Assembly (NCBI GenBank): GCA_019925095.2
Contig: CM034406.1
Coordinates: 17,960,888 to 18,024,887, forward strand
Origin: Dendrolimus kikuchii
Taxonomy: Eukaryota; Arthropoda; Insecta; Lepidoptera; Lasiocampidae
Length of the DNA stretch: 64,000 nucleotides
Reading direction: 5' to 3'
Below are positions 34,901 through 62,139 of this stretch, in pieces. Each line of letters starts with the position of its first letter. Position 1 is the stretch's first letter. The translations under genes and the position numbers were made by a program. The notes under the pieces are model-generated. The model ran no database searches. It was given only the letters and a program-made list of their open reading frames with translations, and was not told where the DNA came from.

Positions 34901-37900
34901 AATTTCGGTATGCGTGATGCCGACAGTAGAGTTTATTACGGGCTAGGATAATAAAGCGATAAAAGAATGTATACAGCTGCACAGTTTTTACTAATTTTGG
35001 CAACTTAAAAAGTACTTTTATTACTTCATTGTTTTCGTTATTGAGAGTAGGTATTATGCTATATAGAGTATATCATTATATGGAAGACAAGCTAAACCAA
35101 CCAAGTGATTTCGACGCTTAAGGGAGTTTGTCGTTAAATCGAGTGATGTTCATGGAGTTTACACTGTATTCTAAAACTAAACACACATACCTTATACTGT
35201 ATCCCAAGTTGCGCAAATATATAATTATCTTGTACACTATCAAGGAACTTCGATAAACACCAAAAGGAGTCGGCCTCTATGATGTCCCGTTGTTCGTCAG
35301 TCAGTTTGTCCAGTGGGAAGTTGTCTAGCTCATCTCCAGGAACAGCTTCTTGAAGGAATACCATGAAGAATGGTGTCACCAGGTCATTTATGCCTTGGAC
35401 GTAGCCAGAGGCTGGGTGCCTAATCGCCCATATGTACAGAATGCGTTCAAACATAACCTGGAAAATGAACAATGGCTTGAAATGAAATTAAGATCAATTA
35501 GAACACAAAAAGTTTAGTTGAATTCTAAAATGTTTACTCTAAACCAGCCATACTCAACCTTTTTCTTATAAGGGCCACATGGACGTATTACATAAGATGC
35601 TGCAGGCCACAACATTAATTCAACTCATTGTTTTTTATTGTTTGAGTACAGCAAGTCATCATATTTCGTATGATGAGTAAGAGATCTGGGCCCACTTCTC
35701 CCTTCCCTTATTTTATCTTGCCTATCTCATCCCCTCTAGTCCAACGTAAGGCTGACAATGCATGGCTTTGCCCCTGGTATTATCAATATCTATAGACCAC
35801 AAACATCTCCGAACAGCTGAGATGATAATGATAAAATGATATCCATAAGGGGATCTTTGAAAGTTGCACATGAGACTGGAAAAATTAGAGGAAGGAGATT
35901 AAGGTGGTATGCACATGTAAGAAGGGGGATGAAAGTCAAGTGACAAAAAGAATGTTAAACTGCAGGAGTGATGGGAATCAGAAAAGACATGGATGGAGTC
36001 TGTGAAGGGTGATATGATTGTTTGAGGTGTGACAGAGGACGTATGTCAGAATAGAGGAGTTTTCAAGTAAAAGACATATTGTGCCTACCCAAATATTTGG
36101 GAAAAGGTGAAAGAGAGGTGATGATAACCACTTCTTATCCAATAAGAAGTGGTTATCATCACCTCTCTCTTGGAGGGTGTCTGCTTGTTTTTTCATTTTT
36201 TTTATTGCTGGAGTTCAGCAGACAGGCAGACGACCCTCTTGATGGAAAGCGGTTAGCATCGCCTATGGCCATTTGCAACACCAAAGGTGCTACAAATGCG
36301 CTGCTGCTCTCTTAAGGGAGACTGGAACCTGGTCACTAATGCCGGAACACAACGCAAGGTTGTTATGGAGACTTTAGACTAGGGGTGGTAGCCATCCAGT
36401 CGGGCAAATACCCTACCACCTGGCTTGTTTCCCAGCTTCGCAATTATAGAAGTAAACTGAAAATAATAAATGGAACCTCGTACCTGTACAGTCAACTGTT
36501 GGAACAATGCAACCAAGGGGCTCATTCTCGGTATGTCAATGTGTATCTGTCGGTATGTGTCATCATCTCGTTCTGCCTCATAGTATTGTCTAACTAAGTG
36601 CTTGTAGTCAGCTCGTTTACGTTCCAATGTTTCTGAGCGACGTTCTGTATTTGCTGGGAGATAACCTGCTAGAAGACGCCATGTCACTGCCCTCGCCTGT
36701 GGAATTAATGAAATACTGTTATTAAGTTTGTTACAAGGTAGTGTAAAAAACAAGAATAAGAATGAAAAAAGAGCAAACAAATACCAAAAAGGACCAAAAT
36801 ACCTATTTAAATTTCATATCCATTTAAAAATAAGCTTTTTAAAAAGGTTTTTAAATACAAGCTTTTGAGATCCTGAATATCATGTAGCAGCAGAGTGCTA
36901 GCCAAGACAAGTAAAACAAGCCCAAACATGACAGGTCTATCTTGTTTAGTACAGGAGTTCCTATGGCCACCTACCAACTCCATCATCGGATCAGCTCCAT
37001 GGTACCATATTATTCCAATGTCACGCGTTGTACATATGCGTGCAAAATTTCAGCTCAATTGGAAACCGGGAAGTTGGTCAAATTTAACTTGCAAGATTCC
37101 ACCAGAACTTACATACATCGATACATCCGTTGCAAGTTAAATAAAAGCTTGTTATAATAAAATAACTTTGTACTCCTTTTGTTATAAATACACCACTAGA
37201 GGAAGAAATGTTCTCAAGTCCCTAGCATATGGAATTCACATTCTGTAGAAAGTTAAACTTATAGGCGCATGTAGAAGGTTTGCCAATGACTACTTACTAT
37301 TATTCTATTGTATTACTTACTATTATTGTATATACTTATGTAAATTAAATACAATAATAAATTAATAATAATAATAAATTTATTGCAACAACTATTTATG
37401 TAAACATTTTTGTCAATTCTACTGACCATCGACGCATGACATTTATGTGGCTATCTATCGGTAAACCTGCGCACGGGTAGTATGTGAATGTTTAACAAGT
37501 CGCTTCACTGACAATTTTGGAACTACCTCTAAATTTTTGCTGTAATTTTTATTTATGTTGTTGGATATTTAATTTGTTACATAAATTTAGTTATTAAGTC
37601 ACTGGAAGCAACTAACACTTAATCTAAGTGTTGTATCCAGTCTTAATTTAAGGCGAAATTTGTACATATTTTTGGTGACAGTAAAATTCTTTATATTATT
37701 TTATACTAATACCCTCTCTGCCATGGTACAAGGCGATAAAAAAAAGGGTAGTGTAATGCTGTATATAGTGTATACCTAGTATTAAATTGATAAACAAATT
37801 TGAATCATTGAAATATCTTTCATTTTATATAGATATATTGAGCCTTTACTAATACTTTATAGTAAGTAAAGTAGTAAGATATTTTAAACTATTTATTTTG

Positions 37901-40900
37901 TTTAAAGATGTTCAAGTTTTGATTAAATTGAAAATCATAAACTAAATAGTTGTTTAAAATATAATTTACAACAAAAAAACTATTTAGGTATTACCTGTGC
38001 ATAGAAGATTTGCTGATAGCCTCATGAATGATGTCACAGGACATGGTCAGTAGGGTTGACAAAAAAGGTTACATAAATAGTTGTTGCAATAAATTTAAAA
38101 TTTTAATTTAATATTGTATATACTTTACATAAGTATATACAATAATAGTAAGTAATAAAATACAATAACAGTAAGTAGTCATCGACAAACCTGCACGCGG
38201 CTTATACAAATGTCACTTATGATAGAATTTGCAGTAAAGACTTGATATATAATTATTATGTATTTTATCCGACGATCATAATGATTTTTTAGTTATTTAA
38301 GCCATAACAAACCCATTACAATATCATCTTGTCCTTCCATCTTTTTTTTTGTTACAGTCATTTTTTCAGAAACTACTACAGCTATATGGATGAAATTTAT
38401 GGATGATATAGGTAATCTAAATGCTGTTATACAATGCTGTAGTAAAACTACAAAAAGTAATGTGGACTTTCATTGCCTCTACAAGAACCCTTCAATGTTC
38501 AAGTTCTAGGCAAACACTTGGTCAATTTATTCTCTAATAATGTTCACTGCATTTGAGTATTCATCAGACATTTGTGTCAAATGTGTGTTGCTAGACCATA
38601 ATGCAGACCTAATACTGGTTTAAAATATCTCCATTCCCATGCCATTGCATGTTCCATCATAAAGCTAAGAAGATTTGTGACGTGTCTGCAATATAAGACT
38701 TGACTGCTTAAAAAAGGATAGTACACTATAGCAGTATATTTCTATGACAAAACAGCAGTGGATGGATGCAGAAGTTGTGGAAGGCCACGACACACCTTCC
38801 ATGATCAAATCCATCGTGTACTAGCAGAAGGTGATGTCAGGAGCCTTAAGAACAGACGAGCGTGCATGACAAGAGTTATGAATGTCAAAGAAGCAAGTGA
38901 GGTGTGTAAGAATAAGCCTGAATGGCGCTCTGTTGTTCGTGCCTACCCCGCAAGGGAACTGACATGAAATTATGTATGTATGTATGTACAAAACAGCAGT
39001 TGTATAGCAGCTTGCCTTTTATACTATTTTCTATAAAACATTTAATTTCACCAAGTATGTTGTTGTACTGTCAATTTTTAATATATCTTAGTATTATTAT
39101 AACACTATTTTTTAAAAGTAATTATATAACATATTTCTGTACTTATATATGTATGTATGACCTTCAGTTTAATATAGTTTGAATAAAGATAATTAAAACT
39201 AGGTTTTAATGGTTTTAAGTAGTATTTTTTAACTTTAACATTATTATGTATTTTAACAGACTCACTGTGGCACAAATAAACCAATGAGGTTCCTGTGCTA
39301 CAGTTGAATATGTTTTTATTATTTTTATTTTTATATATTTTATTTTATTTATCGCCTATGGATATTTGCAACACCAAAGGTTCAACAAATTCGCTGCTGC
39401 TCCCTTAAGGGAGACTGGAATCTGGTCACTAATGCTGGAACACAACTCAAGGTTGTTATGGTGACTTATTTTAGACCAGGAGTGGTAGCCATCCAGTCGG
39501 GCAAATGCCCTACCACCTGGCTGTTGGTGGTTTTGTCGCCTCTTACGGCAGGCTGCCTGGCCACAGGAAATTGTAATCATTCTCTGTTCCTGAACGGATA
39601 GAATGTTGTATTTATACAAATGTAAGCATATTGGAAAAAATACTCCTAGTGTATCCTAGTCTTGTAGATATTCTTGAACATTTACAATCTCTTACCATAA
39701 GTTTCGTCTTTCCTTTGTTTTCTCATGTGCCATAGGATTTGTTGGCATGTAATAAGCATTAACAAAGATAGCACTTAATCATAATTGATTCATTCAATTT
39801 CGGTCTGACTCATAGTCTTTGTTTCTAATGCTTAGTGTGATTGGCCACAATCTTTTTATGATTATAATTTGTTACATTAACAGGCTTGTTTTTGCTGTAT
39901 ATCTCATCTGTGCCATTTCAAAATGTAGCAAGTGCATTCCATGAAATTTGACACCACAGCACAAAACATGAGCTCAACCTCAATGATATGCTATTTTAAA
40001 TCTTTAAGTTTATGTCATATTTTGATAGTCTTAACATGTTTTAGCAAACACAATACATCAGCAAACGGCTAGTAAGACAATAAATACACAAACATAAATT
40101 TAAAAAAAAAATGTCAGTTTCCAATTTTTTCTATTACACAGCTGATGTATGCATGTCTTTATAATAAATATAGCTTGGGTCATGCCTGCACTAGCATATT
40201 CCTTTAGCATAGTAAGCTGGGCTCAAACCGATCTAGACACAAAGACTTGACAAGTCTGTTGTTACTGACTATATACCTATGCATCACCCACACTCATTAG
40301 TAATGGAACTATATGTTATATAGGTTTTTTTTATTTTTTATTGTAGGATATCAGCAGACAAGCAGACTGCCCACTTGATGGAAAGCGGTTACCATCGCCT
40401 ATGGACTTTGCAACACCAAAGTTGTTACAAATGCGCTGCTGCTCTCTTAAGGGAGACTGGAACCTGGTCACTAATGCCGGAACACAACTCAAGGTTGTTA
40501 TGGTGCCATACTTTAGACCAGGGTTGGTAGCCATCCAGTCGGGCAAACGCCCTACCACCTGGCTGTGGGTTGTTAAATTGCCTCTTACGACAGGCCACCC
40601 GGCCGCAGGAAATTGTATTCTTTCTCTGTTCCTGCACGGATATAATATATATATGAGTTAAGGCCAACAGAGAAGACCAGGGGTGCTGTAAGGGTATGAG
40701 ACACTTTTATTTATTATTTGAGATATAAAGTGAATTGGTGGTTATAAAAAAAATAACCATGAAGGTTAAAGCAGAAGCGACACAAAGTGGAGCTTCCGCT
40801 TAAGCCTTCTAACCTATATTAAAAAGTTCAGATCTATTCATAATAAATAAAGGTGTCCCATAACTATACCCCACCCAAGACCAGCTGTGGCTCATATTTG

Positions 40901-41837
40901 CATGTCACATCAGTTCATCAATATATACATTATATACAACACTCAATTTTACAAAAAAAAAAACAACTACATATGAAAACCATTGAGTCATTGACATGTT
41001 TGAAAGCTATGTCTCTATCACTTAGTATATCAGACCAACACAGTTACCAATTCAATACATACATACATACATAACTTCACGCCAGTTCCCTTGCGGGGTA
41101 GGCACAAACAACAGAGCGCCATTCAGGCTTATTCTTACACACCTCACTTGCTTCTTTGACATTCATAGCTCTTGTCATCCACGCTCGTCTGTTCTTAAGG
41201 CTCCTGACCAATTGGATGAATGATTAAAAGGCTGTTTATACTAATTTGTAGGTTATAAGTTTAAGTAACAATAACACATACAATTAATGATCCTGTATCT
41301 CACCTTTACAGGTATTCCAGACCAGCTCAACTGTTTTAACTCGTCTAAATTCACGACACTGCTATCCTGAAGTTGCTGGAACCTTTCCAATTTGGATTCA
41401 CTGCTTTCTTCCCTTGAAGACAATGCAGAAAGTCGAACCGGTCTTGGCCGACCTGGGTAGTGTCTTAATCCACTCCCCGATCCTCCACTAACTTTCCTAG
41501 GTTCATTTTTACGAACTTCTGATTTCTTTATAACTTCTGTCTCTCTCTTTTCACTCTTATTCAACGTCTTACTTCTATGTGAATTAATTACGTTTAAAGC
41601 CGCAGTCTGTGATATGGCCTTTGAAATCTTTGTCTCGGCTATCCCTGATATGATATCGTCGTCCCCCAGATCCCAGGCGTCGTTCACGGACGCCTGGAAT
41701 TGTTGGTACGATGATCCCGACATAACCTCGTTTTCAACCCTCTGAAGAGGTCTCCCGGGCAATGCACTTTGTGGTCTCTTCCAAAATGTATCAGACAGCA
41801 AACCGTTCTTGTCATGTTCGGTTTGTTGACTTTCCAT
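19067..41837 (-). CDS. TBC1D22: TBC1 domain family member 22 (Rab GTPase-activating protein)
   Basis: Coding exons on the minus strand: 41837-41304, 36696-36484, 35457-35191 and 19471-19067, giving 472 aa and a stop. All junctions are phase 0 with GT-AG. The N-terminal third is Ser/Lys-rich and linker-like, with WDLGDDD similar to the vertebrate proteins. The TBC domain begins in exon 1 ([17 protein letters not shown] at the donor) and runs to the end. The arginine finger is Arg235 in IHIDIPR and the glutamine finger is Gln270 in SGYVQGIND, so the GAP active site looks complete. TBC1D22 proteins accelerate GTP hydrolysis on Rab proteins; the human ones are linked to the Golgi through ACBD3 and bind 14-3-3. 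Vertebrate proteins are about 505-517 aa, so this is slightly short at the N-terminus. The start has A at -3 and G at +4. The last intron is 15.7 kb and full of repeats. No clear poly(A) signal was identified downstream. Confidence 0.95.
19484..19642 (+). mobile_element. RTE-like LINE 3' end next to TBC1D22 exon 4
   Basis: AAGGTGATGTCAGGAGCC to GGGAACTGGCGTGAAG, then TATGTATGTA. It is antisense to TBC1D22 and lies immediately upstream of the exon 4 acceptor in gene orientation, so intronic sequence needed for that splice site may be TE-derived. Confidence 0.85.
19963..20202 (+). pseudogene. hAT transposase C-terminal fragment
   Basis: About 79 codons ending [20 protein letters not shown], which matches the hAT dimerisation block around S/V-ERxFSAYK. 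No DDE or zinc-finger region remains and the frame stops right after the motif, so it is a remnant. It lies inside the element bounded by 19793-20783. Confidence 0.75.
20366..20695 (-). mobile_element. SINE-like 320-bp family copy nested in the hAT element
   Basis: From the T-run and ATTGCAGGAGTTCAGCAGAC to CGTTCCTGCACGGATA. Full length; it interrupts the hAT element. Confidence 0.85.
20917..20966 (-). repeat. Fragment of the 320-bp family (5' end only)
   Basis: TGGCCGCAGGAAATTGTAAC through CGTTCCTGCACGG only, abutting the R1-like fragment that follows. Confidence 0.65.
20967..21650 (+). mobile_element. R1-like LINE family 2, 3' end
   Basis: Coding 21007-21276 ends [20 protein letters not shown] then a basic stretch and YAHLLLP-stop, homologous to the C-terminus of the LINE at the left edge. 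It is followed by a GC-rich 3' UTR ending GGATGGTGTCC and an A-run (21612-21619). 5'-truncated before the zinc knuckle. The reverse-oriented sister copy is at 34107-34660. Confidence 0.8.
21718..22030 (-). mobile_element. SINE-like 320-bp family copy
   Basis: T-run and GATCAGCAGACAGGCAGACG to CGTTCCTGCACGGATA; full length. Confidence 0.85.
22031..22112 (-). repeat. Partial second copy of the 320-bp family
   Basis: TTGATGGAAAGCGGTTACC to GCGCTGCTGCTCTCTAA only: the central-3' part, directly adjoining the complete copy. Confidence 0.75.
22236..22400 (-). mobile_element. RTE-like LINE 3' end, short
   Basis: ATACATACATAACTTCACGCC to CTCCTGACATCACCCTC, about 160 bp of the family's tail. Confidence 0.8.
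22690..22945 (+). mobile_element. tRNA-derived SINE, second family
   Basis: Head GGTCGGCCTCTGTGCTTAAG, B box GGGTTCGATTCC at 22760-22771, body GATCGGCCCCAGAGTAGTCC, and an ATTATTATTATTAT tail. A second copy is at 53847-54075. Confidence 0.78.
22946..23580 (-). mobile_element. LINE or composite 3' region with ATT tail
   Basis: A GC-rich block (ACCACGGGCCATCAAAATGG, GGGCCATGGGAAGGCCAACA, AAGGACAAGCCCCGGCCAGT) between two ATT microsatellites. Its first part recurs inverted at 56880-57085. The 176-codon minus-strand frame inside shows no RT motif, so I treat it as non-coding TE sequence. Confidence 0.5.
23603..23810 (+). repeat. Dispersed repeat, second copy of the 4885 type
   Basis: GCAATTCCGGCAGACGTAGT to ATCGGTCCAACCGTTTAGCA and ACACGAACAGAAGAAATATA. 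Confidence 0.7.
23811..26380. other. Intronic AT-rich DNA of TBC1D22, no gene seen
   Basis: At 24365-24480 a common insect repeat start (TTAACCGACTTCCAAAAGGC) is present. Tracts at 25820-25890 and 26165-26235 have tRNA-like TTCGAACCC and GTTCGTGGATTCCAG boxes but do not fold into tRNAs by eye. No conserved coding exon is seen. Confidence 0.5.
26384..26635. repeat. Perfect (CAGTGGACC)28 minisatellite
   Basis: 252 bp equals exactly 28 units of 9 bp without a visible mismatch. Because 9 is divisible by three, each frame gives a single tripeptide repeat (for example PVD on plus, STG on minus). It is bordered by GCAATTTTTTG and ATGTTAGTGCC. Confidence 0.97.
26745..26788. repeat. ~40-bp unit repeated inside the downstream satellite
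   Basis: CATTAAAACTACATTTAAAC plus AAAATTACAATAAAAACGA recurs at 27478-27519, in the middle of the 8-bp array, with one change. The array and its flank therefore share history. Confidence 0.85.
27045..28555. repeat. 1.5-kb satellite of an 8-bp unit (GGCAAAAG), higher-order structure
   Basis: Basic unit GGCAAAAG with variants (ATGGTAAAA, AAAAAGC, ATGGCAAAA). The marker ATGGTAAAAG recurs at 27245, 27309, 27767, 27823, 27879, 27935, 28031, 28159, 28223, 28279, 28343 and 28399. Every interval is a multiple of 8, commonly 56 or 64, so there is a higher-order repeat. A 42-bp non-satellite piece interrupts it at 27478-27519. Very long open frames on both strands result from the repeat and are not genes. 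Confidence 0.95.
28605..28975. repeat. Dispersed repeat with (GACA)n end, two partial copies
   Basis: Two blocks of TATCCCATTATCCGGGATGA then CAGCCAAATCGGTCCAAAAG, the second ending CAGACAGACAGACAGACAG. The motif CGGCATTAAAACTAC near 26743 and its reverse at 47805-47830 suggest the adjoining satellites arose inside a member of this family. Confidence 0.65.
29408..29550. repeat. Short inverted dispersed repeat
   Basis: AGTTTTAATTTTGACGTTTT and CACTTTTCAGCAGCCGTGAG on one side, TAACGCGCTTAAAACCATTA on the other, matching pieces at 2505 and 8265 in opposite senses. Confidence 0.5.
29600..29745. repeat. Mixed TE fragments
   Basis: A 320-bp family 5' piece (GTGCAGGAACCAAGAAAG) is followed by GTGTTGGAAGTGACCTTGCA, which matches the sequence after the R1-like copy at 21620-21650 in reverse. 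Confidence 0.55.
29770..30050 (-). mobile_element. SINE-like 320-bp family copy, left half of an inverted pair
   Basis: CTTGATGGAAAGCGGTTACC to CGTTCCTGCACGGATA. Together with the next copy it makes a long inverted repeat with only about 14 bp between the two 5' ends. Confidence 0.85.
30062..30342 (+). mobile_element. SINE-like 320-bp family copy, right half of an inverted pair
   Basis: ACCGTGCAGGAACGATGAAAG to TGCCTGTCTGCTGAACTGAT. It lacks the A-tail and is followed by GAATGAATGAATG. Confidence 0.85.
30736..32655. mobile_element. Possible 1.9-kb element with GCAACATGCAATGC inverted ends
   Basis: The left end GCAACGCAACATGCAATGCAAC returns inverted near 32600-32640 (GTTGCATTGCATGTTACG, TATGTTGCGTTAC). 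The GC-rich sub-terminal parts also look alike. The middle holds a separate retroposon (31138-31829). No transposase recognised; the boundaries are tentative. Confidence 0.4.
31125..31842 (+). mobile_element. ~690-bp retroposon with 13-bp target duplication and poly(A)
   Basis: ATTCAGTGTAGTG is present at both 31125-31137 and 31830-31842. The inserted 31138-31829 ends in a 13-base A-run. It contains a 69-codon open frame (31200-31409) encoding a very basic tail ([16 protein letters not shown]). This is the signature of target-primed insertion. I do not recognise the family; it could be a 5'-truncated LINE or a long SINE. Confidence 0.75.
32793..33109 (+). mobile_element. Solo SINE-like LINE-tail unit with perfect 13-bp target duplication
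   Basis: CCATGACGTGTCT flanks both sides (32793-32805 and 33097-33109). The unit 32806-33096 begins exactly at CGGCTGGGCGTAACTATG and ends TTTTCCCTCGCCTCAAAAC plus an A-run, the same as positions 1950-2243 of the R1-like LINE. Confidence 0.9.
33110..34100. other. Intronic DNA, no gene seen
   Basis: Two imperfect repeats share CTAAAATGACGTAAGTT (33510-33530) and CTACATTGACGTAAGTT (33632-33650); a third, TCCTAAAATCACGTATG, lies at 33773-33790. No coding exon recognised. Confidence 0.5.
34107..34660 (-). mobile_element. R1-like LINE family 2, 3' end (reverse copy)
   Basis: On the minus strand the C-terminal LINE block ([20 protein letters not shown]) is followed by the same GC-rich UTR as 21277-21615. 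A 20-base G-run at 34384-34403 (C on the element strand) replaces the shorter C-run of the sister copy. Confidence 0.8.
34686..35155. mobile_element. TIR element, pogo-like, next to TBC1D22 exon 3
   Basis: ATATAACGACACTGAAGGGA near the left, and GTTTGTCGTTAAATCGAGTG with GAGTTTACACTGTA at the right, repeat the 'square-box' TGTCGTTA motif found at 34745-34760. Style resembles the element at 18230-18715. Ends not sharply defined. Confidence 0.45.
35191..35457 (-). CDS. TBC1D22: TBC1D22 coding exon 3
   Basis: Encodes [18 protein letters not shown], the glutamine-finger motif [13 protein letters not shown] and [13 protein letters not shown] to the phase-0 donor AAG-GTATGTG. Both boundaries are canonical. 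Confidence 0.96.
35545..36090 (+). repeat. Decayed RTE-type LINE remnant and flanking repeat
   Basis: 35880-36060 translates, with stops, to something like [12 protein letters not shown] and a Lys/Arg-rich tail, the usual C-terminal layout of a second RTE-type family. The start (CATACTCAACCTTTTTCTTA) resembles 6465-6490. Confidence 0.45.
36112..36168. repeat. Perfect 26-bp inverted repeat with 5-nt loop
   Basis: The left arm 36112-36137 (AGAGAGGTGATGATAACCAC then TTCTTA) is mirrored without mismatch at 36143-36168; the loop is TCCAA. Confidence 0.95.
36195..36425 (-). mobile_element. SINE-like 320-bp family copy, 5'-truncated
   Basis: TTTATTGCTGGAGTTCAGCAG to CCCTACCACCTGGC. It ends about 60 bp from the TBC1D22 exon 2 donor. 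Confidence 0.8.
36484..36696 (-). CDS. TBC1D22: TBC1D22 coding exon 2
   Basis: 71 codons, [20 protein letters not shown] to the arginine-finger block [13 protein letters not shown] and LFQQLTVQ. Acceptor CAG at 36697-36699; donor GTACGAG. Confidence 0.96.
36850..37155 (+). repeat. Dispersed repeat, mate of 3490-3760
   Basis: Contains the same blocks in the opposite orientation (TTTGAGATCCTGAATATCAT, AAGCCCAAACATGACAGG, TGCAAAATTTCAGCTCAATT). Confidence 0.65.
37262..37485. mobile_element. MITE with GTTTGCCGATGA terminal repeats, copy 3
   Basis: GGCGCATGTAGAAGGTTTGCC at the left and ATCGGTAAACCTGCGCACGG at the right, inverted. AT-rich middle. Confidence 0.7.
37486..37996. other. Intronic AT-rich DNA, nothing recognised
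   Basis: No coding or repeat signature seen. Confidence 0.5.
37997..38212. mobile_element. MITE with GTTTGCCGATGA terminal repeats, copy 4
   Basis: GTGCATAGAAGATTTGCTGATAGC at the left and GTCATCGACAAACCTGCACG at the right. Its middle shares an AAGTATATACAATAATAG stretch with copy 3, in opposite sense. Confidence 0.65.
38755..38988 (+). mobile_element. RTE-like LINE 3' end
   Basis: [18 protein letters not shown] through [19 protein letters not shown] and ATGTATGTATGTA tail. Confidence 0.8.
39345..39605 (-). mobile_element. SINE-like 320-bp family copy, lacks 3' end
   Basis: ATCGCCTATGGATATTTGCA to CTGTTCCTGAACGGATAG; the A-rich end is missing or replaced by an AT-rich run. Confidence 0.8.
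39606..40322. other. Intronic AT-rich DNA, nothing recognised
   Basis: No coding segment or known repeat recognised. Confidence 0.5.
40323..40645 (-). mobile_element. SINE-like 320-bp family copy
   Basis: TTTATTGTAGGATATCAGCAG to CTGTTCCTGCACGGATA; full length. Confidence 0.85.
41054..41210 (-). mobile_element. RTE-like LINE 3' end, short
   Basis: TACATACATACATAACTTCA to AAGGCTCCTGACC, in TBC1D22 intron 1 about 94 bp from the exon 1 donor. Confidence 0.85.
41304..41837 (-). CDS. TBC1D22: TBC1D22 coding exon 1
   Basis: 178 codons from [14 protein letters not shown] to WSGIPVK at the donor GTGAGATA. It carries the variable N-terminus with the conserved DAWDLGDDD and the start of the TBC domain (DELKQLSW). 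Start context TTATTATGG. Confidence 0.92.
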
Positions 41838-42427
41838 AATAACGCATAACTAGGAACATTCTAAATAACTTTGTTGGACAACAAAATGTAAATTTTTTGT
41901 TGATATGACATATCACTACAATGACAAGGACCATAGTTTATTTGGTTCCGTTATCACCTTGACATTTCTTAGGTATTGTTTTCTCTATTTTCTTGTTTAA
42001 TAAGAGCGGGACAGATGTTGATTTCTTGAGAAAACCACAGACTAAGTATACTTTTTTTCTAGGCAAAGAATCCAACTTTAATATTCTATTACATGAGTAT
42101 TAAAAGATGAATGATGATATTATTGCTTTCAAACTGCCTTTGCCAACTACAAATAGGAAAATACTATGTAGACAATGTCTTCATTGACAATTATAATAGT
42201 AATAAGTTGTGAACTTTTTTGATTTTGTACTTATCAGGAATATTTAAATTCTATAAATTGGAGAAGATTCTAAATTATTTTATGGGAATACACACAATAA
42301 AATTTCTTATTTCTAACTTCCGGCATTTGTAATATTTAATATTTTTGGTATCTCCAAAGATACCATTGTGTGCCCTTGCATTGTTTGATCAATATTGGTA
42401 GCTATTTTCCTGCACAAATGTGAGGAA
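41838..42427. promoter_or_regulatory. Shared 5' interval of divergent TBC1D22 and SANBR homologue
   Basis: 590 bp separate the two start codons on opposite strands, so both promoters and 5' leaders should lie here unless there are upstream non-coding exons. No convincing TATA box or initiator was assigned. The placement is inferred from the gene arrangement only. Confidence 0.45.
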
Positions 42428-61228
<18,801 letters not shown>

Positions 61229-61229
61229 A

Positions 61230-61245
61230 AATAAATCCAAATAAA
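61230..61245 (+). terminator. Two AATAAA poly(A) signals after SANBR homologue
   Basis: AATAAA at 61230-61235 and 61240-61245, directly behind the stop codon. The 3' UTR would be very short if the first is used. Confidence 0.7.
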
Positions 61246-61381
61246 CCTGTTGTTGGGTATTTTATTTCATGAAATAAATCAGGTGAGTTTATACCACATA
61301 TATTGAAGGATTGTGTAGAGGTGAACAAACATCCAGTCTTCATTATTTGGATTCCGATTTGCGGAACCATAAAAGCTTTTA

Positions 61382-62139
61382 ATTGAAAATATCCAATTTT
61401 TTTTTAAGGCGAGGGAAATGCTATTTACGCACAATACTGGGTCCTTTGCAAGGGATTAGACCCTAGTTGATCATGAAGGCTTTCCCCTTTGACAAGGGGC
61501 AATCCGAATAATAATTAAGCCAGCTTGTGTGGAGACTCAGAGAAGTTGCACGGGCAACACCCACTACCCACTAAAACCACCCTCCTCCCATGTGCCCCGC
61601 GCTTTTTATGTAGGAAAGGCTGAGACTTAGAACGTAGTTACGCCCAGTCCGATCCAGCGCAAAAAGTGCCTGAATGTGCCCCGGGAATCAGAACCCATCC
61701 ACTTCGTCAGCGGGGGTGATGAATCCTTTGCTCCCTTGATAGCTAAAGGCCCCCCGAAGCGGTATCATTCAGGGTGGGAAGTCATGCGCATAGCTGCGTC
61801 TCCGGATGCCAGCCAACCGCCGGCGTCCGCGTGGAGTCGCATTAGTACGCGCAATAATACTCCTCTCCCTATTTCGTTCGGCGGCCTCCTTGAGAGACAT
61901 TACCGTCTCGCAAAAAGTAACCGCAGCCCCCCAGGTATCGCTGCTATGCAGCATGGCTTTCACCAGACTGCAGAGCGAGTCGATCGCTCCTACTTGTGTC
62001 TCGAGTTCGAAACGCTGCGGCGCCCATGGCGCGCACTCGACTAGCGTGTGAAACGCCGTGTCGGGTGCGCCGCACTGGCGGCATTCCGGGGAAGGCAAGC
62101 AACCCACAATGCGACACAGATAAATTGAAAATATCTAAC
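61382..62139 (-). mobile_element. R1-like LINE family 1, 5'-truncated copy
   Basis: On the minus strand it runs from the zinc-knuckle region (C-x2-C-x7-H-x4-C in ECRQCGAPDTAFHTLVECAP) through LVKAMLHSSDTWGAAVTFCE to YAHDFPP-stop, the tail unit and a T-run at 61398-61406. ATTGAAAATATCCAAT (61382-61397) recurs at 62124-62139 with two changes, a plausible target duplication. Confidence 0.85.
61769..62107 (-). pseudogene. C-terminal fragment of R1-like LINE ORF2
   Basis: 113 codons, open to the stop at 61769. It keeps the CCHC knuckle missing from the left-edge LINE and ends in the same Arg-rich tail. No RT core. Confidence 0.85.
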
